A stretch of DNA of 64,000 bases, taken from assembly GCA_026707735.1 (NCBI GenBank), contig JAPOWH010000010.1, positions 186,001 through 250,000 of the forward strand, given 5' to 3'. Position 1 is the stretch's first letter. Each line of letters opens with the position of its first letter. This document shows, in pieces, positions 6,752-16,020 of this stretch. Position numbers and translations under genes: made by a program. The notes under the pieces are model-generated. The model had not been told where the DNA came from and did not search any database. It worked only from the letters and a program-made list of their open reading frames with translations. Origin of the DNA: Gammaproteobacteria bacterium (GTDB lineage Bacteria > Pseudomonadota > Gammaproteobacteria > Pseudomonadales > Azotimanducaceae).

Positions 6752-8317
6752 ATGAACGATCATAGCCACCAAGATCGGCCAGGTTCTGACGGTGCAGAAC
6801 ATAGTCAGCCGACGAACTCGGGACATGATGTTCAAGCAGAGAGTGGCGAAGGCGATTGGGTTGCTCCAGAATCGATAGTTTTTGAGAATAGGGAGGACGA
6901 TACTCTTGAGGCGGCATTAGACCGCCTGCTAAAGTCCATCCTCGTTAACTATTCGACTACCCATCTCAATGCGTTGGGGTCACGACTGGGTTGGTATGGC
7001 ACCGAACCCATCACATTGCAACGTGCGGGCCGCTTGGCAAACATCACTCGGGAACGCGTGCGGCAGATTGAGGCGCGCGTAAAGCGAGTTGCAAGATCAA
7101 ATGTCCCCGACATCGTCCATAGAATGGCAGCACAACTGCCCAAGTATGAACCCGAACTGTGGTCTTCGATAGCTAGGAGACTTCAGAATAGCGGCGTTAC
7201 CACTACGGAATGGACGGCAAAGTCCGTCAAATCAGTCTTGGACCAGTGCGGACTGGCCAGCTGGATTTTCGTTGAGGGGGCTCGAGACAGTCTCGTCGGT
7301 CCTAGGAACAACGAAATGCTGACGCACTTGAACGAAATCGTCGGCATTGCCCGCCGCGCATGTCGTGCATCGGGGTCTGTCTCATTGGATTACGTGGCAA
7401 AGTGTTTGCCAACCGCAATACCAATGGGCATTTTGCGGGACATGCTTCATTGTGCCAAGGACATTGAGTTCATTAGTCCCGACTACTGTTGGGTACCTCG
7501 TACACCTGCAAAACGAGTTCGCATCCAAAACGTTACCAAGAAGATGCTGGCCATAAATCGTCCGCTAGAAATTGGAGAGATTCGCGAGGGACTCAACCGA
7601 AAATTCTCATTTCGCAATAAGACCGGAAGTGCAAAGTATGAAGGGGTCGTGCCCCCATCTCACATCCTGATTTCGCTGTTCAGGATGTATCCACAGTTTC
7701 ATGTAATCGGTGACTACACTGTAGATTTCATTGGGGACCTGCACCAGCACAATGAACTAACTCGTCCCGAACGAGCTATTGTGGATGCGTTCAAGCATTT
7801 CGATACGGATGCGCTCGATAGGCAAACAATTAAGGAATACGGGGACGATCTTGGTATCAACATGAGCAGCTTGGAAGTCGAAATGACTTATAGCCCTATC
7901 GTTGTGCAGGTCAAGCAGAATGTGTGGAGGCTAGTAGGTAGCCATGTCTCGCCTGAAGCCGTAACGTCGGTTCACGAGCGGGTTCGCAACAAGGGATTCC
8001 AACGTAGGTTGATCGACAAGGGCAGATTGCCAAACGGCAATTTTCGCATTGTCTTCAGGCTTCCACGCTTCGTGCACAACTTCGTGGCAAGTGTTCCCTC
8101 GGAAATTGGGGGATTGCAGCTTGACGAGACGTTTCGAACGCCGGAAGGTGTGACGCTTCGTTGCAAGAACGGAGCTATCTTTGGCTTTGGCAAGTTTCTC
8201 TCCAAGTCCGACTGCAAGGAAGGAGACTATCTGATAATCGACTTGAATCTTAGAGATCGCCTTTTCGAGTGGAGTCACAGCCTGATCGAGCCGCCCAAAA
8301 TAGATCGGGTTCTCTAG
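6752..8317 (+). CDS. Large DNA-binding protein with a sigma-70 region 4-like helix-turn-helix
   Basis: A 521-residue cytoplasmic protein. After an acidic, disordered leader (1-50), residues about 72-113 match sigma-70 region 4: the recognition helix reads ITRERVRQIEARVKRV, almost the sigma consensus. No region 2 (-10 binding, core binding) is present. Residues about 190-250 and 258-325 look like two winged helix-turn-helix modules; the second (PLEIGEIREGL, then a YPQFHVIGDYTV wing) resembles HARE-HTH domains. The last 100 residues are beta-rich. It may be a transcription regulator or a DNA-binding factor using the sigma fold, but its target and role are unknown. It is a single gene, convergent with ubiB. 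The start at ATG 6752 lacks a strong ribosome-binding site. Confidence 0.8.
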   Translation: MNDHSHQDRPGSDGAEHSQPTNSGHDVQAESGEGDWVAPESIVFENREDDTLEAALDRLLKSILVNYSTTHLNALGSRLGWYGTEPITLQRAGRLANITRERVRQIEARVKRVARSNVPDIVHRMAAQLPKYEPELWSSIARRLQNSGVTTTEWTAKSVKSVLDQCGLASWIFVEGARDSLVGPRNNEMLTHLNEIVGIARRACRASGSVSLDYVAKCLPTAIPMGILRDMLHCAKDIEFISPDYCWVPRTPAKRVRIQNVTKKMLAINRPLEIGEIREGLNRKFSFRNKTGSAKYEGVVPPSHILISLFRMYPQFHVIGDYTVDFIGDLHQHNELTRPERAIVDAFKHFDTDALDRQTIKEYGDDLGINMSSLEVEMTYSPIVVQVKQNVWRLVGSHVSPEAVTSVHERVRNKGFQRRLIDKGRLPNGNFRIVFRLPRFVHNFVASVPSEIGGLQLDETFRTPEGVTLRCKNGAIFGFGKFLSKSDCKEGDYLIIDLNLRDRLFEWSHSLIEPPKIDRVL

Positions 8318-8329
8318 CGCAGTTGCAGA

Positions 8330-8346
8330 GGGAGCTTCAAGCTCCC
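8330..8346. terminator. Stem-loop between convergent genes
   Basis: GGGAGC (8330-8335) pairs perfectly with GCTCCC (8341-8346) across the loop TTCAA. It lies midway in the 39 bp between the stop of the sigma-like gene and the stop of ubiB, where a bidirectional terminator is expected. There is no T-run on either strand, so its strength as an intrinsic terminator is uncertain. Confidence 0.5.
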
Positions 8347-8356
8347 ACGCAATTGA

Positions 8357-9991
8357 TTAGCGGCTAAACAGCAGCACAAGTCCACAAATTCCAACCGTCG
8401 CTCCAACAATCGTTGAGGTTGTCACGACGTTCTCTGGAAGAAGACCAGCTACTAATACGCCTGCGTACACGCACACAAGCAAACCGATGATTTGACGAAA
8501 CCGCCTCGACTTGCTTTCCTTTTGATTTTTTTCTTCCAACTCTGCTAACTGTAATTGATGGTTACGGATAGCACTGTCCATACGATTGAGTTTTCGTCGT
8601 GCGGTTACGACCAGCTCGGGTAAGAGGGGCAATTCAAGCGCCATTTCCGGTGCACGTTCCAAGGTTGCTTCGATAGTTGCGAGAAAACCATATCTGGCCT
8701 TCATCCACTCTTCCATGAATGGCTTTGCAGTCGCCCACAGATCCAGATCAGGATCGAGCTGTCGTCCGAGACCTTCTATATTCAGAAGCGTTTTCTGAAG
8801 CAGCACCAATTGAGGCTGAACTTCCATGTGAAAATCGCGGGCAGCTGTGAATAGATCGAGCAGGAATTGTCCGAATGAGATCTCTGAGAGAGGCTTTTGA
8901 AACAAGGGTTCGCAAAGCCTTGCAATTACCTTTTCAAATGCTTCTGTATTTGTATGGTCCGGAATCCACCCAGACTCGACATGCAACCTTGCGATTTCCG
9001 CGAAGTCGCGGTTGAAGAACGCCACGATGTTACGTGCAATGAAGGTTTGATCTTCCGGCGTCAATCGCCCGATTATGGCGCAATCGACTGCAATGTAGGA
9101 GGGCTCCTCTGGGTTTGTTACATCTACGAAAATGTTGCCTGGGTGCATGTCGGCATGAAAGAAGTTGTGGGTGAACACTTGCGTAAAGAAGGTTTCTACA
9201 CCGCGTCGTGCCAGCACCTGCAGATTAGTGCCATGCTCTTTGAGTTCGTCCACCGCGGAAATTGGGATGCCGTCAATACGTTCCATTACCAATACATTTT
9301 TGGTAGTGAGCTCCATATAGACACGCGGTGCGTAGAGTAGCGGTGAGCCCGCGAAATTCATTCTCAGCTGCTGCGTGTTCCTGGCTTCCAGCTCTAGGTC
9401 AAGCTCCCCCAAGATTGTGCGCTCGTAGTCTTCGATGACCTCTACGAGATGCAGTCGACGCGCAATGTGGGAGATTCCTTCCAAGAGCTTCGAAACACTC
9501 TTGAGCAAGTGAATGTCGCGAACAATGGAGTCTTCCACATCAGGACGGATCACCTTGACCACGACGCGTGACCCATCGGGAATTGTTGCTCCGTGGACTT
9601 GTGCCAACGACGCCGAAGCCAACGGCTCGGTGTCGAACGTTGCGAACAAAGAGCCTAGGTCGCCATCAAGCTCCGATTCGATTAAGGCTATCGCTTCGCG
9701 CGCGTCAAACGGAGGTACTCGATCCTGAAGTTTCGCAAGTTCATCTGCGAATTCGATTGGGAGCAAGTCTCGACGAGTCGATAGGGCTTGGCCAAACTTC
9801 ACGTGAATTGGCCCAAGCTTGATTAGTGCCTCCCGTAGACGCACTGCTGACGATTTCTTGGGTTTAGGCAGATAGGTCGCTGGCAGAAACCACTTTAGCC
9901 AGTGTTGTGCAAGCAGTTCCGCTAACGTTGTGTCAAGCCGATAGCGAGTTCCTATGTAGAGGATACGAAGAAGATGTCCGAGCGGTATCAC
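8357..9991 (-). CDS. ubiB: Ubiquinone biosynthesis protein UbiB (atypical kinase)
   Basis: A 544-residue member of the ABC1/ADCK/UbiB family, needed for ubiquinone synthesis, probably through ATPase-driven handling of lipid intermediates at the inner membrane. It shows the KxGQ motif KFGQ (65-68), the Ala-rich nucleotide loop ASASLAQVH (125-133), the ExD region GELDLELEARN (196-205), HADMHPGNI (279-287) and C-terminal transmembrane helices (about 495-542). The metal-binding DxG position reads DCA (303-305), where DCG is usual. The start is GTG 9991, overlapping the ubiJ stop as GTGA, so it is translationally coupled. It is last in the hslV-to-ubiB direction. Confidence 0.93.
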   Translation of the reverse strand: MIPLGHLLRILYIGTRYRLDTTLAELLAQHWLKWFLPATYLPKPKKSSAVRLREALIKLGPIHVKFGQALSTRRDLLPIEFADELAKLQDRVPPFDAREAIALIESELDGDLGSLFATFDTEPLASASLAQVHGATIPDGSRVVVKVIRPDVEDSIVRDIHLLKSVSKLLEGISHIARRLHLVEVIEDYERTILGELDLELEARNTQQLRMNFAGSPLLYAPRVYMELTTKNVLVMERIDGIPISAVDELKEHGTNLQVLARRGVETFFTQVFTHNFFHADMHPGNIFVDVTNPEEPSYIAVDCAIIGRLTPEDQTFIARNIVAFFNRDFAEIARLHVESGWIPDHTNTEAFEKVIARLCEPLFQKPLSEISFGQFLLDLFTAARDFHMEVQPQLVLLQKTLLNIEGLGRQLDPDLDLWATAKPFMEEWMKARYGFLATIEATLERAPEMALELPLLPELVVTARRKLNRMDSAIRNHQLQLAELEEKNQKESKSRRFRQIIGLLVCVYAGVLVAGLLPENVVTTSTIVGATVGICGLVLLFSR

Positions 9992-10521
9992 CGATCCTCA
10001 AGGGCTTTTATGCGGTCCTCCAAGTCGTTGACCGTGGTGCGAAGTCGACTCAATTGCTCTGCAAGATCAGCTATCCGTGCGTGGTCCGCCTTGTTTGTGG
10101 TAAGTTCGCTGGCGAGCCCCTCCAATGCAGAACGAGCTGTGGCTACGCCATATTCGGCGGTCGCTCTTGCTTGTTCTGCGACGTCCTGCGTATCAAGACT
10201 AGGCTTGAAAATCCGATGCAGAGTATCCATCAAATTCTCGTCGCCCTCGATTACAACTGAAGTGGCGTTGTTGCTCAACAGTGTCCTCGCGATGTCGACA
10301 ACAGAACCTGTGAGAGTAAGATCAGGAATGGCTTCGGTTCTACTGGAAACCCTCGCCTGACCGCGTTCAAACAAGATCACCATGCGGGTGTCGTCGACAC
10401 GCAATTCCACCGCTTTGCCGTCCAGGCTGCGTACCATGTTTCTAGCTTGTGGATCGATGGCAATCCGAGCTCGTATTGCAGCTTCGAGAGCACTAGCAGC
10501 TGTTGTTTGCACGATAGTCAT
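9988..10521 (-). CDS. ubiJ: Ubiquinone biosynthesis accessory factor UbiJ
   Basis: A 177-residue protein with an N-terminal SCP2-type lipid-binding domain (about 10-110) and a C-terminal coiled coil (about 130-175, rich in Leu/Arg/Glu heptads). UbiJ scaffolds the soluble Ubi complex and binds the isoprenoid tail of intermediates. There is no catalytic site. It overlaps ubiE upstream and ubiB downstream by four bases each, the conserved ubiE-ubiJ-ubiB order of gammaproteobacteria. The sequence alone would give only 'SCP2 domain protein'; the gene order settles the assignment. Confidence 0.9.
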   Translation of the reverse strand: MTIVQTTAASALEAAIRARIAIDPQARNMVRSLDGKAVELRVDDTRMVILFERGQARVSSRTEAIPDLTLTGSVVDIARTLLSNNATSVVIEGDENLMDTLHRIFKPSLDTQDVAEQARATAEYGVATARSALEGLASELTTNKADHARIADLAEQLSRLRTTVNDLEDRIKALEDR

Positions 10522-11261
10522 CGAAGACCCTGATGGATAGCGGCAATTCCTCCCAGGAGATTCTCGAATTTTAAGCCTTTGAATCCCGCTGCTTCAAGAA
10601 GATGGAGCATTGCCTGTTGATTGGGGTGCTGATCGATGGATTCAACGAGGTACTTGTATGGTTCCGTCGCTCCCACGACGAAGTGCCCGGCGATTGGCCA
10701 TGTGCGGCGGAATACGCTGAATAGTGCATCCAATCGCCGTGATTGAGGCTTGGAAAACTCTAGAATCGCCAAGCGCCCGTTTGGCTTGAGGACCCGATGG
10801 CACTCTCGTAGGGCTTTGTCCTTGTTCGAGACATTGCGAATTCCAAACGCGACCGTGATTGCATCGAACGATTGATCGTCCATTGGAATTTGCTCAGCAT
10901 CAGCAATTACGAACTTTACTTCGGCAAGCCCACGGTCGATGAGTCGGTTACGACCCTCGCGCACCATGGATTCATTGATATCGAGCACGGTTACTTCGCC
11001 CTCCGGACCAACAACCGGAGCCAATAGTCTGGCTATGTCACCAGTGCCGCCAGCCACGTCCAATACCTTGTGGCCGGGACGTAATCCCACCGAATCACAA
11101 AATACACGCTTCAAAATCCTATGTGTTCCAAGGGACATCACATCGTTCATCAAGTCGTAGCGATGAGCTATCTGACTGAAGACTTCTGAGACGCGGCGTC
11201 GCTTTTCGGAGGCTAGATTGTCGGTGTCGTCGACGATTACGGTCCTCGGTGTACGGCTCAT
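10518..11261 (-). CDS. ubiE: Ubiquinone/menaquinone C-methyltransferase UbiE
   Basis: A SAM-dependent methyltransferase that adds the C-methyl group in ubiquinone (and menaquinone) synthesis. The 247-residue protein has the family start VFSQIAHRYDLMNDVMSLG (about 27-45), SAM motif I LDVAGGTGD (67-75), and AFGIRNVSNKDKALRE in the middle. It ends with the typical GGIAAIHQG. The ATG at 11261 overlaps the DUF971 stop, and its own stop overlaps ubiJ, so four genes (DUF971, ubiE, ubiJ, ubiB) are chained by 4-bp overlaps. Confidence 0.95.
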   Translation of the reverse strand: MSRTPRTVIVDDTDNLASEKRRRVSEVFSQIAHRYDLMNDVMSLGTHRILKRVFCDSVGLRPGHKVLDVAGGTGDIARLLAPVVGPEGEVTVLDINESMVREGRNRLIDRGLAEVKFVIADAEQIPMDDQSFDAITVAFGIRNVSNKDKALRECHRVLKPNGRLAILEFSKPQSRRLDALFSVFRRTWPIAGHFVVGATEPYKYLVESIDQHPNQQAMLHLLEAAGFKGLKFENLLGGIAAIHQGLR

Positions 11262-11641
11262 TTTGAGGGACTCCAGTGTCCCAATGGGATCTTGGGCAGT
11301 CTCGATGCGTTGGCCAGATCAAGCTCGCGCAAGTACTTGCTCCAATACTCGTCGGTGTTCTCAACTAATTCCCTCAAGTAATCCCACGAGTAGATTCCCG
11401 TATCGTGTCCATCGTCGAACACGATGCGAATAGCGTAGTTGCCAACAGGATCTATAGACTGAATTCCGACTTCCTTCTTGCCGGTTTGAAGCACTCGCTG
11501 GTCCTCCGAGTGTCCGCGTACTTCCGCGGACGGCGAAAACACCCTAAGAAGTTCAGCACTCAACTTAGAGACTTGACCGTCCTCGTATTGCAGTTCGATG
11601 CAACGAGATTCACTGTGATAGGTAATGCTGCTCGGTTGCAT
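11258..11641 (-). CDS. DUF971 domain protein (gamma-butyrobetaine hydroxylase N-terminal-like)
   Basis: A 127-residue protein of the DUF971 family. The core FDDGHDTGIYSWDYLREL is diagnostic, with the YSWDYL motif at about residues 86-91. The fold is known from the N-terminal domain of gamma-butyrobetaine hydroxylase, but stand-alone members have no proven function. No cysteine-based metal site is evident. It lies between hslU and ubiE, as in Pseudomonas. The four-base overlap with ubiE suggests co-regulation but not necessarily a role in quinone synthesis. Confidence 0.85.
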   Translation of the reverse strand: MQPSSITYHSESRCIELQYEDGQVSKLSAELLRVFSPSAEVRGHSEDQRVLQTGKKEVGIQSIDPVGNYAIRIVFDDGHDTGIYSWDYLRELVENTDEYWSKYLRELDLANASRLPKIPLGHWSPSK

Positions 11642-11657
11642 TTGCCTCGGTGAACAG

Positions 11658-12989
11658 CTACAGAATGTAGCGAGAAAGATCCTGATCTCGAACGAGATCT
11701 TGAAGTTGTGAATCTACATAGTCGCCGTCGACGTGCAAAGATTGCTTAGTGTCTCCTCCGGAAAAGGAGATGTCGTCCATCAAACGTTCGAGAATCGTAT
11801 GCAAGCGCCTTGCTCCGATGTTCTCGGTATTCTCGTTGACTTCGCAAGCGAGTTCGGCAATTCTGCTTATGGCGTCTTCACCAAACGTCAGGGCTACACC
11901 ATCAACTGCGAGCAACTCACGATACTGTTCTGTCAGTGATGCGTTAGGTTCGATCAGTATTCTCTTGAATTCCTCTGCCGTTAGCGCGTTGAGTTCAACA
12001 CGGATCGGCAAGCGGCCCTGCAATTCCGGTATCAAATCGGACGGCTTAGAGAGGTGGAATGCTCCCGATGCTATGAACAGAATGTGATCTGTTTTCACCA
12101 TGCCATAGCGAGTCGTAATCGTGCATCCCTCGATTAGGGGCAAGAGGTCTCTTTGGACACCCTCCCGAGATACGTCTACTCCGTACTCGTTGCGTTTGGC
12201 CACCTTGTCGATTTCATCCAGGAAAACGATCCCAGTCTGTTCAACTGCATCCACCGCTCCGGCCTTGATTTCCTCGTCGTTGACAAGCTTGTTGGCTTCT
12301 TCATCGCGGAGTCGGCGCCGAGCATCGCCCACTTTGAACTTCGTTCGACGCGTCTTCGTGTTGCTCAAGTTCTGAAACATGTCTCGAAGATTGTGTGCCA
12401 TGTCCTCTAGCCCAGGTGGTGCGAGAAACTCCACACCAATGCCCGACTCGGGACCAGAGACTTCTATCTCAATCTCTTGGTCGTCGAGTTTTCCTTCACG
12501 CAAGTACTTGCGCATCGCCTGTCGGCTGCTGTCGGAGTCATATGATCCTGCAGACGTGCCTGAACGATCTGCCATGTTGCTACGCAAGGCGTCTAGAATG
12601 CGTTCCTCCGCTGCATCTTCGGCGCGACCTCTGACGCGATCGGTTGCTTCCTCCCGCATCATCTTGTAAGCAGCATCAGTCAGATCACGAACTATGGACT
12701 CAACGTCGCGTCCCACGTAACCTACTTCGGTGAATTTGGTAGCTTCAACCTTGATGAAGGGAGCCTTTGCCAACCGAGCGAGCCGACGAGCGATCTCGGT
12801 CTTGCCTACTCCAGTGGGACCAATCATCAAGATGTTCTTTGGCGTGACCTCGTCGCGGATTTTGGAGTCTAGTTGCATTCTGCGCCATCGATTTCGCAGA
12901 GCTATGGCGACCGCTCGCTTGGCTTTTTCCTGACCAACTATGTGCTTGTTCAGTTCGCCAACTATTTCTCGAGGAGTCATGATGCTCAT
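11658..12989 (-). CDS. hslU: ATP-dependent protease ATPase subunit HslU
   Basis: HslU is the AAA+ unfoldase that feeds proteins to the HslV peptidase. The 443-residue sequence has Walker A GPTGVGKT (57-64), Walker B VFLDEID (255-261), the pore motif GYVGRD (90-95), the variable I-domain (about 110-245), sensor residues in the GRLPIRVEL region, and the C-terminal DLSRYIL that docks into HslV. It starts at ATG 12989 in a four-base overlap with the hslV stop; the in-frame ATG at 12980 is an alternative. Length and motif order are fully canonical. Confidence 0.97.
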   Translation of the reverse strand: MSIMTPREIVGELNKHIVGQEKAKRAVAIALRNRWRRMQLDSKIRDEVTPKNILMIGPTGVGKTEIARRLARLAKAPFIKVEATKFTEVGYVGRDVESIVRDLTDAAYKMMREEATDRVRGRAEDAAEERILDALRSNMADRSGTSAGSYDSDSSRQAMRKYLREGKLDDQEIEIEVSGPESGIGVEFLAPPGLEDMAHNLRDMFQNLSNTKTRRTKFKVGDARRRLRDEEANKLVNDEEIKAGAVDAVEQTGIVFLDEIDKVAKRNEYGVDVSREGVQRDLLPLIEGCTITTRYGMVKTDHILFIASGAFHLSKPSDLIPELQGRLPIRVELNALTAEEFKRILIEPNASLTEQYRELLAVDGVALTFGEDAISRIAELACEVNENTENIGARRLHTILERLMDDISFSGGDTKQSLHVDGDYVDSQLQDLVRDQDLSRYIL

Positions 12990-13525
12990 GCGTTCAGTAC
13001 CAGGGTAGTCCTGTTTTCGTTCGTGTAGATGCAGATTTCCGCCGCGATTTGCAATGCGTCGTTAACGATTTGCTCTGCGTCTTTTTGCGTATTGTTCAGT
13101 AGAGCCTTTGCCGCTGCCTGAGCATATGGGCCGCCCGATCCAATTGCGATGAGATCATCATCGGGATCGACAACATCGCCCGTGCCACTGATCAGTAGCG
13201 AAGTGGAGCCATCTGCGACAACAAGAAGCGCTTCAAGCCGTCGCAATGCGCGATCCGATCTCCACAGCTTGGCCAGTTCGACTGCGGATCGAGTCAGGTT
13301 CCCCTGATATTTGTCGAGCATTTCCTCAAATCGTTCAAACAACGTGAAGGCATCCGCTGTCCCTCCCGCGAATCCAGCGAGAACAGTGTTGTTGTGTAGT
13401 TTTCTAACCTTTGAAGCTCCCTGCTTTAGTATTGTGTTGCCAAGGGACACTTGTCCGTCTCCGCCCATCGCGATCATCCCATCGCGCCGGACGCAAACGA
13501 CCGTAGTCGAGCGAATGCGAGTCAT
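12986..13525 (-). CDS. hslV: ATP-dependent protease peptidase subunit HslV
   Basis: This is the proteasome-like threonine protease that forms two stacked hexamers capped by HslU. The 179-residue protein contains the [11 protein letters not shown] and [17 protein letters not shown] motifs of the family. E. coli HslV begins Met-Thr-Thr, with the first Thr catalytic. Here the Thr-Thr pair is at residues 7-8, after Met-Thr-Arg-Ile-Arg-Ser, and no start codon exists between. A six-residue propeptide that must be removed is therefore predicted, as known for some other bacteria. The gene is followed at once by hslU. Confidence 0.95.
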   Translation of the reverse strand: MTRIRSTTVVCVRRDGMIAMGGDGQVSLGNTILKQGASKVRKLHNNTVLAGFAGGTADAFTLFERFEEMLDKYQGNLTRSAVELAKLWRSDRALRRLEALLVVADGSTSLLISGTGDVVDPDDDLIAIGSGGPYAQAAAKALLNNTQKDAEQIVNDALQIAAEICIYTNENRTTLVLNA

Positions 13526-13564
13526 CGTTCTCCTAGCTCTAAGGTTGGGGCAATTCGGCTCAAT

Positions 13565-14212
13565 TCAGGGCGACTCTTCAGTCATTGGCACCAGAAACGC
13601 CGATATGTTGCTTTGGCGAAGGCGTGCTATGTCCTCGGCACTATCTTGTCTCGTCTCGTACGGACCAATAATGACGCGAAAGCGAGCAACTTCTGTGTCG
13701 TCTGGATGCTCTTTTGTATACGCTTCATAGCCTTCAAGCAAAAGGGTTGCACGGAACGCATCCGCCGCTCGACGTTGGCTAAATGCCCCGGCTTGCAGCA
13801 CATATCCCGTGATTTCTGTTCCGAAAATGGTTTCCTCGCGTTGAATGGTTTCGTCGCTGACGGCTGACACAGTCTCTCCGTTCGTGGGAGAGTCTCCGTC
13901 GGCTACTTGTCCAGCAATTGCGCCCGGATCGGATTCGCCGGGGGGTTGCGCGACAGTTGATTGCGCACCGACGCGCTCAGGATCAGTAGACTCAAGCTTG
14001 TCCGGAAACTCAAACCTCGTATTCGGGAAGACCTTGTCAATGTCTGGAAATGTGCTGAGGAATTCAGTATCCAAGACTAACGACCGATTGCCTAGGGAGG
14101 CAATCAACACCGAAATCACCAGACCAAACGTAAGTCCAATTAAAAACGAAGGCGTACTGAAGTTGGAAAGAAAGGTCCGCTTCGAGCTCTTTTTCCGTGT
14201 TTGAGGGGGCAC
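13565..14212 (-). CDS. SPOR-domain membrane protein (FtsN-like)
   Basis: A 215-residue bitopic protein. A basic cytoplasmic start (1-16) precedes one transmembrane helix (about 22-40), a Ser/Pro/Glu-rich periplasmic linker (about 60-140) and a C-terminal SPOR domain (about 143-212) beginning YVLQAGAFSQRRAADAFR. SPOR domains bind denuded septal glycan strands, so a role in division or envelope maintenance is likely. A similar gene lies between argS and hslV in Pseudomonas; argS is missing here. The start is GTG 14212. Whether it is a true FtsN cannot be decided, since the essential cytoplasmic and periplasmic helices of FtsN are not recognisable. Confidence 0.85.
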   Translation of the reverse strand: MPPQTRKKSSKRTFLSNFSTPSFLIGLTFGLVISVLIASLGNRSLVLDTEFLSTFPDIDKVFPNTRFEFPDKLESTDPERVGAQSTVAQPPGESDPGAIAGQVADGDSPTNGETVSAVSDETIQREETIFGTEITGYVLQAGAFSQRRAADAFRATLLLEGYEAYTKEHPDDTEVARFRVIIGPYETRQDSAEDIARLRQSNISAFLVPMTEESP

Positions 14213-14280
14213 TTGAGTCTATTCTTGCGCACTGATGGACACCAATTACATGATATAGATATAGGCCATTAATCCTCGAT

Positions 14281-15363
14281 TCAACTCGTTTCCATCAGAA
14301 TCGCTCGAATCAGACCAAAATCCGAGACATAATCCGCCACAGCGTTGCCGAGATTTCGTACGAGAACGAATCGAAATTGTGTATCGGTGGCCTTTTTGTC
14401 ATGCTGCATTGCGCTTTCGATGTCTTGAGCGGCTAGAGCATTGGGCAAACGAGTAGGAAGATTCAGCGATGCGAGCAGCCGTTTGACACGGTCAGCTGTA
14501 TCGCGGGAGCATAACCCGAGACGAACCGAAAGTTCAAGCTCTAGCACCATGCCAATAGACACCGCTTCTCCATGCAGCAATTTGCCGTAGCCGGCAGCAT
14601 TTTCGATTCCATGGCCGTAGGTGTGGCCAAAGTTAAGCAGCATCCGTACGCCTGATTCCAGTTCGTCCCGCTCCACTATCTTTGCTTTGATTTCGCAAGA
14701 ACGCGTCACTGCATGTTGCAGTGCTCGTGGGTCGCGGGCCAATATTGCTTCCTGATTGCGTTCAATCCAACAAAAGAGTCCGGCATCGTCTATGACGCCG
14801 TACTTGACCACTTCGGCGAGACCTTCCGCATAGATGCGCTGCGGTAGCGAGTCGAGAGTCGTTGTATCGATGACGACATGCTCGGGTTGGTGGAATGCGC
14901 CGATTAGGTTCTTTCCCCGAATGTGATTGACGGCGGTTTTGCCGCCAACCGACGAGTCGACTTGAGCGAGTAGGGTCGTGGGCACTTGAATCAATCGCAC
15001 GCCTCGCAGATATGTCGCCGCTACGAATCCTGCCAAGTCGCCAATGACACCGCCTCCAAGGGCAACTATCGAGGAGTTCCTCTTGTATTGGTGTCGGATC
15101 AGACTGTCGACTAGCGCAGTGTACGACTCAAGGGTCTTGTACTCCTCGCCATCGTTGACTTCGAATACATCGGCATTGTGCGGCAGAACTCGCTGTATCA
15201 GTTCGCCATAGAGTTCCCTTACCGTCGGGTTTGTGATTAGCGCAAGTTGAGTAGTTCCGTTCAAGAATGTCCAAGTTTCCGGATCTGCGAGAATTCCCTG
15301 ACCAATGTGAACGGTCGAAGACTTGCTCGACGCAAAGTTAATCGTTAGAGTCCTAGCTTTCAA
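14281..15363 (-). CDS. aroB: 3-dehydroquinate synthase
   Basis: AroB converts DAHP to 3-dehydroquinate, the second shikimate step, with NAD and a divalent metal. The glycine-rich stretch GGGVIGDLAGFVAATYLRG, PTTLLAQVDSSVGGKTAVN, and the metal-ligand region FGHTYGHGIE are all present. The frame is open to GTG 15384, but TTG 15363 has GAGG five bases upstream and overlaps the aroK stop as TTGA. It gives 360 residues, close to E. coli AroB (362), so it is preferred. It is translationally coupled to aroK. Confidence 0.94.
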   Translation of the reverse strand: MKARTLTINFASSKSSTVHIGQGILADPETWTFLNGTTQLALITNPTVRELYGELIQRVLPHNADVFEVNDGEEYKTLESYTALVDSLIRHQYKRNSSIVALGGGVIGDLAGFVAATYLRGVRLIQVPTTLLAQVDSSVGGKTAVNHIRGKNLIGAFHQPEHVVIDTTTLDSLPQRIYAEGLAEVVKYGVIDDAGLFCWIERNQEAILARDPRALQHAVTRSCEIKAKIVERDELESGVRMLLNFGHTYGHGIENAAGYGKLLHGEAVSIGMVLELELSVRLGLCSRDTADRVKRLLASLNLPTRLPNALAAQDIESAMQHDKKATDTQFRFVLVRNLGNAVADYVSDFGLIRAILMETS

Positions 15364-15890
15364 ATCGACCTCTTCGAATACCACGCCACAATGTCTAAAG
15401 CTACAGCAAGCTTGCTGTGGCCGTAGGTATCGAACGAGACGTCGGTCACACTGTCGTATAGCGGATTGCGTTCGGACTGCATTCTCACCAATGCCGATTC
15501 AATGGATTCTTCATGTTGCAACACCGGGCGTGTGCGTGCACTGCCAATCCGTTCGACCAAGTCGGCAATTGGAGCTGTTAGGCATACAACTTGACCCCTT
15601 TTGTTCAACAAATCACGGTTGGACTCGCGCAATACAATGCCGCCGCCCGTAGCGAGAACAATTCGATTGCGTCGGGTTAGGTCCCTCAATACTTCGGATT
15701 CGCGTTCACGAAACTTGCACTCGCCCTCCAGTTCAAAGATCCAAGAAATCTGCACCCCCGTGCGCTTTTCGATCTCGGCGTCTGTATCGAAGAAAGCGTA
15801 CTCAAGCTTGTTTGCAACTATGCGTCCAATCGTCGATTTGCCAGTACCCGACATACCGACTAGGATTAGGTTGCTACGATTGCTGTCCAC
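15360..15890 (-). CDS. aroK: Shikimate kinase
   Basis: This enzyme phosphorylates shikimate at O3 with ATP. Walker A is GMSGTGKST, where GPMGAGKST is usual. The shikimate-binding Asp pair is in FFDTD, the Arg is in FRERE and the glycine triplet in ATGGGIV. A lid Arg lies in the SARTRPVL segment. The frame is open to TTG 15938, giving 192 residues, but GTG 15890 gives 176 residues, near the 173 of E. coli, and has GAG upstream. It precedes aroB in one operon. The pilMNOPQ genes that often separate aroK from the PBP1A gene are absent. Confidence 0.92.
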   Translation of the reverse strand: MDSNRSNLILVGMSGTGKSTIGRIVANKLEYAFFDTDAEIEKRTGVQISWIFELEGECKFRERESEVLRDLTRRNRIVLATGGGIVLRESNRDLLNKRGQVVCLTAPIADLVERIGSARTRPVLQHEESIESALVRMQSERNPLYDSVTDVSFDTYGHSKLAVALDIVAWYSKRSI

Positions 15891-16020
15891 GGAAGTCTCA
15901 AGTTCTATGCTTCGTCGAGCCGTGAATTTGACATGCAATTGATTGAACTAAACAATTGATACAACTCATGCCCATTAACGAGCAAGATCATATTGCATTA
16001 CGCAAATTTGTAATCCGGAA

